From Pseudomonadota bacterium (lineage in GTDB: Bacteria; Pseudomonadota; Gammaproteobacteria; Pseudomonadales; Halieaceae): a stretch of 15,707 bases of DNA. How positions within the stretch are numbered: the first letter of the stretch is position 1; each line of letters begins with the position of its first letter. The stretch spans positions 1 to 15,707 of the forward strand of contig JAUVBI010000046.1 of assembly GCA_030591305.1 (NCBI GenBank). The letters run 5' to 3'. The position numbers and the translations under genes are program-made. The notes beneath the pieces were generated by a model. That model was not told where the DNA came from. It was given only the letters and a program-made list of their open reading frames with translations, and did no database searches. This document shows, one piece after another, positions 4,728 through 12,660 of the stretch.

Positions 4728-7700
4728 TTTTGAGAAGCTGGATATATCTAGTTGGCTTGGCCGAATTGGCATGTCGCAGTTCACCGATACTTTTGTCGAC
4801 AACGGTATTGATTTTGATCTCCTGCCAGAACTGACCAGCCAGGATCTCCACGAAATTGGCGTGTCCCGGCTTGTAGATCGAAAAGTCATTCTGAGAGAGA
4901 TACGTCTGCTCACGGTAGACAAGGCCCGTAACAGCGTGCAGCGACGGCTTCTCTCCGTACTATTCTGTGACATGGTTGGGTCAACCGAACGCTCCAGAGC
5001 TATCGATCCCGAAGAATTTCGCAGTGAGATGAAACTCTATCAAGATGCTGTGGTATCAGCGGTTAACAGGCATGGCGGCTTTGTTGTCCGCTTCCTGGGG
5101 GACGGTGTGCTCGCTTATTTTGGCTGGCCTCATGCCGATGAAGACCAGGCGTCCCAGGCGGTGCGAGCCGGGTTGGAAGCTATTCGAATTGTTGGCGAAC
5201 TCAAATTTGAAACAGAGGTCAGTGCGCAGTGTCGTATTGGTATTGCGACGGGCCGTGTTGTTGTTGGTGGACAGCGGGACCTCGATAGTGCTTTTGGTGA
5301 AACACCAAACCTTGCTGCACGGTTACAATCCCTCGCTGACATCGATCAAATTGTTATTGATTCTGCCACCCGGCGTGCCATAGGGAGTCGATTTATCATC
5401 GATAATCTGGAAGATGCTGTACTGAAGGGCTTTGAGCAGCCCGTTAGCGTCTGTGCGGTTATTAAAGAGCGTGCCTTTCTCGATCGCTTCGAATCACGTG
5501 GTGGCGGTGGTTCTATTTTTGTCGGGCGTAGTGAACAGCTGGATTTAATGCGCGAAGCTTGGGCGAGGGCGCAGTCCGGTCAAGGATCTGTGATCTTTCT
5601 GCGCGGTGACCCCGGCATTGGAAAGTCGAGACTGGTGAAGCAGTTTTGTGAAGCCCATATTCTTGAAAGTACAATGATTCAGCAGTATCAATGCTCGTCG
5701 CACCACTGCAACAGTGCATTCTACCCTGTCATACAACAGGTTGCCCAGGACGCTGGCATCGATATCTTGCGGGACAATGACGCAGACATAGTTGAGAAGA
5801 TCAAAGGCGTATTTCACCCTGATACCGTGAGAAACACTCAATCGGTAGCGCTGATCAGCAAGCTATTTTCTGTCTCGACTGAAAACACATGCAATAGCTT
5901 CAAACTCACGGCACGAGAGCGTCGCGCAGCCACTGTAAGGGCATTAATGGACAATGCCTTGTACAGGGCAGGTGGTGGTGCTCTCATATATATAGTGGAA
6001 GATGCGCATTGGCTGGATCCCTCCAGTCGACTGCTACTTGAATACCTGATAGAAAAAACAGAAGCTAACTCGCTATTGCTTCTTATCACATCCCGTAAAG
6101 CCTGCGACTTAAAGCGGGGTGATTCTGCCAACGTTGTAGAGATATTGTTGCCTCGCCTCAGTGAGAACAATATTGAACAACTCACACGAGGAGTTGACCC
6201 CGCAGGTCAACTCTCTGAAGATTACATTGCCGATATTGTCAGGCGCGCCGATGGTGTGCCCTTGTTTGCTGAGGAAATAGCACGGACGGCCCTTGAATTT
6301 GACTCGACGGGGGAGGCGTTTGAGCTTCCCGAGTCTGTGGAGGCGTCACTGGCGGCTAGGCTGGATAACCTGGGAGACGCCAAGTCGGTGATTCAGATTG
6401 CGTCTGTCATCGGTAGGAATTTCGAATTACCTCAACTCCAGGCTCTGGCCAGTATGGATGATTCCGCATTGTTGGCTGCAATGGCTGCAGCCATTGCAGC
6501 GGGTCTCGTAGAGGAGTTGCAGTCGACTTCTGGCCGGGTTTTTCGTTTTTTCCATGCACTGGTTCAGGATGTGGCTTACCACGGGCTGTTAAATGATCAA
6601 AGAAAGGGCTATCACAAAAGGCTGGCACTGGATGTATTTGATGAGAGTGTCCGGCAGAGAGAACCTGAGCTGGTTGCCCTGCACCTCACACGCTCCGGAG
6701 AAACCACTCTGGCAATTGACTATTGGCGACGAGCTGCAAACCAATCCGCAGCCACATCGGCAAATGCAGAGGCTATAGCGCATTTTCAACAGGGATTGCG
6801 TCTGGTGTCGCAATTGCCCTCAGGCGAACACAGGGATGAGTTGGAGCTTGGTTTGTTGGTCGGCATGGCAATGCCGCTTATCGTTGAAAAAGGCTATACC
6901 AGCAGAGACCTGGAGCGCTGTATCAATGACGCGTTAAGCATCAGTAAGCGAGTCGGGTATTCGCCGGATATTTATTCGCTACTGTTCAGCCAATGGGGTT
7001 TTAAATTGACTGTCGGGATGATGAAGGATGCGTGCCGCATCGCCTACCAGTTTTCTGATTTAGCGGAGCAGCAGAATGATGAAATTGCAAAATACGCCCG
7101 CTATCGAATGTTGGGGGCAACGCATATGTGCCTTGGCGAGCTCGACAGGGCGAAGAGCGAACTCAATATTCTCATTGATAATTATGAGCCCGAGCGTCAC
7201 CGAGAACTGCAAGCGGTCTACGGTGTAGACCTGCGAGTTGCCGGCCACTGTTTTCTCAGTGAGGTGCTGTGGTTGCTTGGGCATGTAGAGGAGGCTTCTG
7301 TGAGCGCAGCGAACGCACTATCTGAGGCGCGAGAGATGGAGCACTTGCATTCCCACGCTATTTCTCTGCACTTTTGTGCCCTGGTAGCTTTTTTGAATCG
7401 CGATCGGGCATTGGTCTTGGAATATGTTGGTGAAATGATGGCAATCGCCAATGAAAATCCCATTGGGGCCTGGCCAACACTGGGTGGTGCCATGGCTGCA
7501 TGGGCAACCATGAATGATGATAATTTTGAGGAGAAACTGGCGGAGTTGGTCGATGGGGTGGCCGCGGCGCGAAAACATGGGGTGGCCATGTTTATTCCGT
7601 TTTTTTACTGCCGTATTGCCGAGGAACTTCTATCTGCCGGTCGACTGGCAGAAGCTCGCCAGTATTTGAGCGATGTTGAGGCTTTGATAAAAACCACAGA

Positions 7701-8001
7701 AGAAACAGTATACAGGGGTGAATTGTTGCAATTGCAGGCCCAGCTTTGCTGTCTGGAGAACAACTCTGACAGTGCCGAGAAACTATTTTGTGACGGCCTG
7801 GCCCAGGCTCGCAGCCAGGGTGCTCGCTCGGTAGAACTGCGCATTGCCAATAGCTATGTCAGCTATTTGTTGAAGCAGGGTAAGGAGGTAAAAGCCCGGG
7901 AAATATTGGAGCCTGTGCTCAGTTGCTTCAACTCAGCGGCCAATAACCCAGACCTTTCCACGGGGCGTACACTGCTGGATCAACTTGCAAGGGTCAGCTA
8001 A
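4720..8001 (+). CDS. SAM domain - class III nucleotidyl cyclase - AAA ATPase - TPR-like signalling protein
   Basis: This 1093-residue protein starts at ATG 4720, inside the end of the cfa-like gene; an in-frame ATG at 4654 would add 22 residues lacking any domain. Residues ~6-65 form a sterile alpha motif (SWLGRIGMSQFTDTF, ELTSQDLHEIGV). Residues ~75-245 are a class III cyclase with metal-binding D84 (LFCDMVGST) and D128 (FLGDG) and transition-state residues N197 and R201 (PNLAAR). The purine-reading Lys/Asp pair is R124/E194 here, which seems usual for this subfamily. Residues ~265-560 are an ATPase with Walker A GDPGIGKS (296-303) and Walker B IYIVEDAHW (423-431). The rest is helical and TPR-like. 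It probably makes cAMP in the cytoplasm in response to an unknown ligand. No transmembrane segment is apparent. Confidence 0.9.
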   Translation: MLSFEKLDISSWLGRIGMSQFTDTFVDNGIDFDLLPELTSQDLHEIGVSRLVDRKVILREIRLLTVDKARNSVQRRLLSVLFCDMVGSTERSRAIDPEEFRSEMKLYQDAVVSAVNRHGGFVVRFLGDGVLAYFGWPHADEDQASQAVRAGLEAIRIVGELKFETEVSAQCRIGIATGRVVVGGQRDLDSAFGETPNLAARLQSLADIDQIVIDSATRRAIGSRFIIDNLEDAVLKGFEQPVSVCAVIKERAFLDRFESRGGGGSIFVGRSEQLDLMREAWARAQSGQGSVIFLRGDPGIGKSRLVKQFCEAHILESTMIQQYQCSSHHCNSAFYPVIQQVAQDAGIDILRDNDADIVEKIKGVFHPDTVRNTQSVALISKLFSVSTENTCNSFKLTARERRAATVRALMDNALYRAGGGALIYIVEDAHWLDPSSRLLLEYLIEKTEANSLLLLITSRKACDLKRGDSANVVEILLPRLSENNIEQLTRGVDPAGQLSEDYIADIVRRADGVPLFAEEIARTALEFDSTGEAFELPESVEASLAARLDNLGDAKSVIQIASVIGRNFELPQLQALASMDDSALLAAMAAAIAAGLVEELQSTSGRVFRFFHALVQDVAYHGLLNDQRKGYHKRLALDVFDESVRQREPELVALHLTRSGETTLAIDYWRRAANQSAATSANAEAIAHFQQGLRLVSQLPSGEHRDELELGLLVGMAMPLIVEKGYTSRDLERCINDALSISKRVGYSPDIYSLLFSQWGFKLTVGMMKDACRIAYQFSDLAEQQNDEIAKYARYRMLGATHMCLGELDRAKSELNILIDNYEPERHRELQAVYGVDLRVAGHCFLSEVLWLLGHVEEASVSAANALSEAREMEHLHSHAISLHFCALVAFLNRDRALVLEYVGEMMAIANENPIGAWPTLGGAMAAWATMNDDNFEEKLAELVDGVAAARKHGVAMFIPFFYCRIAEELLSAGRLAEARQYLSDVEALIKTTEETVYRGELLQLQAQLCCLENNSDSAEKLFCDGLAQARSQGARSVELRIANSYVSYLLKQGKEVKAREILEPVLSCFNSAANNPDLSTGRTLLDQLARVS
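6191..6213 (+). repeat. 9-bp perfect inverted repeat inside the cyclase gene
   Basis: GAGTTGACC (6191-6199) and GGTCAACTC (6205-6213) are exact inverses around the loop CCGCA. It lies within codons for the ATPase module. It has no T-tract after it, so it is not a terminator. It may be chance. Confidence 0.6.
6475..6500 (+). repeat. 26-bp perfect palindrome inside the cyclase gene
   Basis: The half-site GCTGCAATGGCTG is followed directly by its exact reverse complement, with no spacer. It falls in codons for an Ala-rich helix (AAMAAAIAAG), downstream of the ATPase core. Ala codons (GCN) favour GCTGCAGC-like sequences, so chance is possible, but complete symmetry over 26 bp is notable. Confidence 0.75.
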
Positions 8002-8034
8002 GCGACTGTAGTAATGCTCATGTGCAGGCGTAGC

Positions 8035-8226
8035 TTACGTGGCCGGCCTGTCGATCAGCCTGATATCCAGCGGCGCACGGGTATCCAGGTGAACATCTCG
8101 CTGTGGGAATGCCACGGAGATTCCGGCCTCGTTTAAACTGCGATAAATGTCAGTCCAAACCCTGTTTTGGGTGTAGACTTACTCCTTTCTAATTTGCGCA
8201 CCCAGACTGAGAATATCCGCATGGCT
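8035..8226 (-). pseudogene. Broken C-terminal tail of an MscS-type mechanosensitive channel
   Basis: The minus strand from 8163 to the TAA at 8035-8037 encodes RVWTDIYRSLNEAG, ISVAFPQRDVHLDT and RAPLDIRLIDRPAT. FPQRDVHL is the hallmark C-terminal motif of MscS-family small-conductance mechanosensitive channels. Reading upstream in the same frame, a TAA at 8179-8181 interrupts, preceded by ADILSLGAQIRKE, which may be older parts of the same gene. The membrane domain is absent; the DUF3604 gene starts at 8257. This is a residue of a lost channel gene between the cyclase gene and the DUF3604 gene. Identification of the final ~45 residues is good; the extent above the internal stop is uncertain. 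Confidence 0.7.
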
Positions 8227-8256
8227 GAGCAAAAACAATGAGAGATAGGAGCGAGA

Positions 8257-10134
8257 ATGAAAGGATACCAGTCGATAGTATCAGGCGCGTTGTTTACCCT
8301 GGCTGCCAGTTCCGCATATGCACAGGAACCGAGTCAGCTGCTGTTTGGTGATACCCACCTGCACACATCCTATTCCTTTGATGCCTATCTCAACAAAAAT
8401 CAGACGGTAGACCCGGACACGGCCTATCGCTGGGCCAGGGGCATGCCAGTGGTTCACGCTTTTAACCGTACCCGGGTACAGATTGGTACGCCCCTGGATT
8501 TTCTGGTGGTATCAGATCACGCCGAATTGATGGGTGTCATCCGGGCGATGAATAACGATACGGCAGTGCTGGAAGATCTAGGCATATGGGGCAATATAAA
8601 GCGCTGGTTTGCAGTATTCATGTTGAACCGTGCAATTTCGGGCGAGGGCGGTACTGAAATTTTTAACTCCATACTTCCGAAAAAAGGAGAAAATACCGGT
8701 GGTGACCCGGTCCAGGATCCACTTAACGAGCTTGCGATAGGCATTCTTGGCGACACCCTGTCGATTGAGACAACTGCCTGGCATGAAATAGTTGATGCCG
8801 CAGAGCGCCATAACCAACCGGGTACGTTTACCACATTGATCGGCTGGGAGTGGAGTTCTATTCCCGTTGGGGCGAACCTGCACCGCATTGTGTTTACCCC
8901 GGATTCCGGTGACATCGCCAAGCAGTTTGTGCCCTATGGTTCTGACCAGAGCCAGTATCCAGAGGATCTGTGGACCTTCCTGGAAACCACCCAGGAGAGA
9001 ACCGGTGCCCGTTTTGTGGCGATGCCACACAACTCGAATATTTCCAAGGGCTATATGTACGCAGAGACCACGCTCAAGGGTGAGCCTATTACCGCAGAAT
9101 ATGCAAAGCGGCGCATGCACTGGGAGCCGGTTTCTGAGGCAACACAAATTAAGGGCGACTCGGAAACCCACCCTGTGGTGTCACCGGATGATGAGTTTGC
9201 CGACTTTGAAACCTATGCCCACTATATCCAACAGGATCTTCAGGAATACAAACCCACCGCTGCTGACTATATTCGCGGCGCCCTGAAAACAGGTTTGACG
9301 CTGGAACAAAAAACGGGCGTTAATCCCTATCAATTTGGCCTTATAGGCTCCACCGATTCTCATTCTGGCCTGGCCTCGGCAGAGGAAGATAACTTCTGGG
9401 GTAAGTTTGCCCGCGATTCCACGCCGGAGACAAAACGCAGCAAAGATAAACTCGGTGGCGGGCGAGTAACAGGCTGGAGTATGTCGGCATCCGGCCTGGC
9501 GGCGGTTTGGTCTAAGAAAAATACTCGGGATGAGATATTTGCTGCCTTCCAGCGTAAAGAGACCTATGCCACTACCGGCACGCGATTGAAAGTACGGGTC
9601 TTTGGCGGGTGGGGCTTTGATAATACGGCTCTTGAAGCTAGCGATTTTGCAGCCTTGGGCTATGCCCAGGGCGTGCCAATGGGTGGCTCACTTACTGCCG
9701 CAGTTGAGGGTGCTGTGCCGCAAATGCTTATTCGTGCGGAAATGGATCCCAAGAGTGCGAACCTCGATCGCATTCAGGTGGTCAAGGGTTGGGTGGATGC
9801 CGCTGGAGAGCAGCATGAACAGGTTTACAACGCGGCCTGGTCGGGTGATCGGAGTATGGATGGCAATGGGAAAATTGCAGCGGTTGGTAACACCGTCGAC
9901 CTGAAAACGGGTCAGTGGAATAACAGCATTGGAGAGCCAAGCCTGGCAGTACTATGGGCAGACCCAGACTTTAATCCGGCGCAACGTGCTTTTTACTACG
10001 TGCGCGTTCTGCAAATACCCACGCCCCGGCATTCTCTGCTGGACAGTATTGCGCTGCAAATAGAGCTGCCGGAAGAGGGCCCTGCCACCCTACAAGAGCG
10101 CGCCTATACCTCGCCTATCTGGTATACACCTTGA
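8257..10134 (+). CDS. Secreted DUF3604 (PHP-like metallohydrolase) protein
   Basis: This 625-residue protein has a signal peptide at ~1-22 (MKGYQSIVSGALFTLAAS, then cleavage after AYA). AGGAG at 8247-8251 supports the ATG. It matches the DUF3604 family throughout. Metal-binding-type motifs are GDTHLHT (H34, H36), VSDHAE (D87, H88), GWEWS (E198), MPHNSN (H258) and GSTDSHSG (D367, H369), a PHP-like set suggesting a di- or trinuclear metal centre and hydrolysis of a phosphoester or similar bond. The C-terminus ends in the family's typical SPIWYTP. The substrate of DUF3604 proteins is not established as far as I know. Its position facing a TonB-dependent receptor and glycosidase operon fits a periplasmic role in processing imported material, but it is on the opposite strand and may be regulated separately. 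Confidence 0.88.
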   Translation: MKGYQSIVSGALFTLAASSAYAQEPSQLLFGDTHLHTSYSFDAYLNKNQTVDPDTAYRWARGMPVVHAFNRTRVQIGTPLDFLVVSDHAELMGVIRAMNNDTAVLEDLGIWGNIKRWFAVFMLNRAISGEGGTEIFNSILPKKGENTGGDPVQDPLNELAIGILGDTLSIETTAWHEIVDAAERHNQPGTFTTLIGWEWSSIPVGANLHRIVFTPDSGDIAKQFVPYGSDQSQYPEDLWTFLETTQERTGARFVAMPHNSNISKGYMYAETTLKGEPITAEYAKRRMHWEPVSEATQIKGDSETHPVVSPDDEFADFETYAHYIQQDLQEYKPTAADYIRGALKTGLTLEQKTGVNPYQFGLIGSTDSHSGLASAEEDNFWGKFARDSTPETKRSKDKLGGGRVTGWSMSASGLAAVWSKKNTRDEIFAAFQRKETYATTGTRLKVRVFGGWGFDNTALEASDFAALGYAQGVPMGGSLTAAVEGAVPQMLIRAEMDPKSANLDRIQVVKGWVDAAGEQHEQVYNAAWSGDRSMDGNGKIAAVGNTVDLKTGQWNNSIGEPSLAVLWADPDFNPAQRAFYYVRVLQIPTPRHSLLDSIALQIELPEEGPATLQERAYTSPIWYTP

Positions 10135-10138
10135 AGTT

Positions 10139-12631
10139 TTACCAGGTATAGGCCAATTCGGCGCCGTATGTTCTGGGCGTGTTATAGAGTACGCCTGTTG
10201 TTTGGGTTACATCAACCAGCGGCGTGCCACCCATGATATAGCGCTTGTCTGTCAGGTTGCTGCTAAATAAAGTGACGCGCCAATCGAGTTCTGGTGCCAG
10301 CCAGGTGAGCCTGGCACTCAATTCATACTGATCGCCCTGGAAAATGCCTACCAGGCAACTGGAACGATCAAAGCAGTTATTCATCCCCGTGCGATAAAAA
10401 CCCTGTAAACGGGGAGTGATAGTCCCAATGTCTGTATTCCAGGTGTACTGTAAAGCCAGGAAGTAGGATTCCTTGGGCAGTCGTGGCAGGTCTTCATCAG
10501 AGCGATCGATGGGGCAGGCATCGATGCCGGGAGGAGTGACGTTGATACAGTTTGGAAAGGACCCCGGTATTACCAACCTGAGGTCGTCAAACTCTTCAAT
10601 GTCACCATCATTAAAAGCGGCGTTCAGGGTGATTTCAAAATTGGGAATAGGTAGCCAGATTGTTTCAATCTCCAGGCCAAGAACCGATGCTTTTTTTGCA
10701 TTGATGACGGTGCCTGCTATTAGCCCGGTATCGGGATTCACACGTATGGAGGTTAGCTGTCGGTCTTTATAGTCGGTAAAAAACAAGGCGGTATTAACCC
10801 GTAGTGAGCTATCAAAGGCATCTATTTTAAGCCCGAACTCGTAGTTGGTTACTTCCTCAGGGTCATATTCGGGAATTTCATTCGTGATCAGATTGAGGCT
10901 TTCTGACAAGCCGCCCGAGAGAAAACCCGAGGCCACTCGAAAGTAAGCGGCACCGGAATTGATAACACCCAGGTCGTCGAACATATACTGAATACTGGCC
11001 ATTGGCGTCCAGTCGCTATTGCTGATCTCACCCTGTCTTTGCGCTGTGTCACGGGTGGATGGAAGATGGCCGTGATTGGCATTGAAGCTCGAAGGGCCAT
11101 CGGGAAAAACATACAGGCCAGCAGAAATAAAACTCAGGTCAATAATGGGGGCTCCTGTGGACAATGTGTCGAGGTCTGGAGTGAAAATATTTCGACTTAG
11201 TTTTCGCTCTTCCCAGGTATAACGCAGCCCCATGGTGAGTCGCCAGTTGTCAGAAAAATTCCAATCGGCCTGGCCGAAGCCCGCGTAGGCTTTATTGTCC
11301 GTGAGCAATTCGGTGGCATTGCTCTGGTAAAAAGCCAGGTTGGGTGAATTACTCACGTTGAAAAAGGGGCCCTGAATACCAACGGCTATACCCTGGTCGG
11401 TCTCCTCCCAAAAACCAAATGCACCAAAAACATAGTCGAGCTTCTCGTTAAACGCGGTGCCATTGAGTTGGAACTCCTGGCTGAACTGGTCGGTGTTACG
11501 GGGTTCGTTAATATCGTATCCGAAGTTTGTTCTCGCAAGGAGTGGAATAGCAATACCGTCCAGATCATCCGACTGGGCCGCTTCGGTATTGCGCCAGGAG
11601 GTAATGCTGGTGAAGTTCAGCTCGTCATTAATTTCCCAGTCTATGGTGGCTGAGAAACCCAGTGTTTCAGCCTGATAGATATTGGGTTGCAGGTCGGACA
11701 GACGTTTGTCTTTATCCAGTGCTTCCGAGTCGGCACAGTGTTCGAGAATGGATTTTCCCGTGGATGGAATAATGATTGCGTCATCTTGTAAAACAGACTG
11801 CCAGCCGGAACCTGGAATGCCGGTAGCCAGCAGGCACTTCTCACCCCGGGACAGTTGGTCTACCTCGGAGTAGTTGGCATTCAGGTCGATAACGAGGTTG
11901 TCACTGGCTAGAAAGCGCAATTGTAGCTGGGCCCCCTGTCTGTCGATGTCAGTGTAGCCTTTACCGTCTACCAGGTTCTTGAAGTAGCCATCGCGGGACG
12001 TGCTAAACACCGACAGGCGGGAATAGAGCCGTTCATCAATCAGGGGCAGGTTGATTGTGAATTTTCCATCCAGGCGATCGTAGTTGCCTACTCGTATCTC
12101 CGCATGACCCTCCATATCCTCTGAGGGTTTGTTTGTTGTATAAATGATGGCGCCGCCAGTGGTGTTTTTGCCGAACAGCGTACCCTGAGGGCCGCGAAGC
12201 ACTTGTACGCTTTGGATATCGACATTATCCAGCAGGCCGCCGTCTGGGCGTGACAGATAGACACCATCGAGATAGATACCAACACCGGAATCAAAATTGG
12301 CGCCGGTATTGCGGGCGCCTACACCACGTATAAAGATATTGGCTGCACCGGTGCTGCCCGTCCCCTCCTGTACATCCACATTGGGAACTATCTGGCTCAG
12401 GTTTGACAGGTCGCGCAAGCCTGCTTCCTCCAGCATCGACGCGTTGAATGCGGACACCGCCAGTGGTGTCTCCTGCAGGCTTTCCAGCCGTTTACGCGCG
12501 GTGACTATAACCTCTTCCAGCACATCTTGGGCATAGACCGGGACCGGTGCTGAGATGGCGGTTGCCATACTCAACAGGGAGATACCCAGTAGTCGATTTA
12601 TTGCTGTGTGCTTACTGTGTGGGATATACAT
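10139..12631 (-). CDS. TonB-dependent outer-membrane receptor
   Basis: This is an 830-residue receptor that takes up large or scarce nutrients across the outer membrane using TonB-ExbBD energy. ATG at 12631 has GGAG 9 nt upstream. The signal peptide is ~1-34 (cleavage after VYA), followed directly by a TonB-box-like EEVIVTAR (39-46). The plug (~52-165) contains IFIRGVGARNTG and LRGPQGTLFGKNTTGGAI. The rest is a 22-strand-type barrel ending in AYTW, with the terminal aromatic residue that outer-membrane insertion requires. Several Cys pairs lie in predicted outer loops (for example NCFDRSSC). It is last in a three-gene unit behind the GH92 gene, with a 29-nt gap. No SusD-like partner is present. 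The short, SusC-unlike form fits proteobacterial receptors for glycans, siderophores or hydrophobic compounds; the ligand is unknown. Confidence 0.94.
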   Translation of the reverse strand: MYIPHSKHTAINRLLGISLLSMATAISAPVPVYAQDVLEEVIVTARKRLESLQETPLAVSAFNASMLEEAGLRDLSNLSQIVPNVDVQEGTGSTGAANIFIRGVGARNTGANFDSGVGIYLDGVYLSRPDGGLLDNVDIQSVQVLRGPQGTLFGKNTTGGAIIYTTNKPSEDMEGHAEIRVGNYDRLDGKFTINLPLIDERLYSRLSVFSTSRDGYFKNLVDGKGYTDIDRQGAQLQLRFLASDNLVIDLNANYSEVDQLSRGEKCLLATGIPGSGWQSVLQDDAIIIPSTGKSILEHCADSEALDKDKRLSDLQPNIYQAETLGFSATIDWEINDELNFTSITSWRNTEAAQSDDLDGIAIPLLARTNFGYDINEPRNTDQFSQEFQLNGTAFNEKLDYVFGAFGFWEETDQGIAVGIQGPFFNVSNSPNLAFYQSNATELLTDNKAYAGFGQADWNFSDNWRLTMGLRYTWEERKLSRNIFTPDLDTLSTGAPIIDLSFISAGLYVFPDGPSSFNANHGHLPSTRDTAQRQGEISNSDWTPMASIQYMFDDLGVINSGAAYFRVASGFLSGGLSESLNLITNEIPEYDPEEVTNYEFGLKIDAFDSSLRVNTALFFTDYKDRQLTSIRVNPDTGLIAGTVINAKKASVLGLEIETIWLPIPNFEITLNAAFNDGDIEEFDDLRLVIPGSFPNCINVTPPGIDACPIDRSDEDLPRLPKESYFLALQYTWNTDIGTITPRLQGFYRTGMNNCFDRSSCLVGIFQGDQYELSARLTWLAPELDWRVTLFSSNLTDKRYIMGGTPLVDVTQTTGVLYNTPRTYGAELAYTW

Positions 12632-12660
12632 TGTGTGTACTCCAGTATTTATTGTTTTTT

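Noticed and set aside
7632..7651. 20-nt near-palindrome around GTCGAC in the cyclase gene
   Set aside because: It has a mismatched pair and no contextual support; I judged it too weak to list.
8578..9171. 197-codon open frame on the minus strand inside the DUF3604 gene
   Set aside because: It is antisense to a gene with strong family motifs in this region, and its translation has no recognisable domain.
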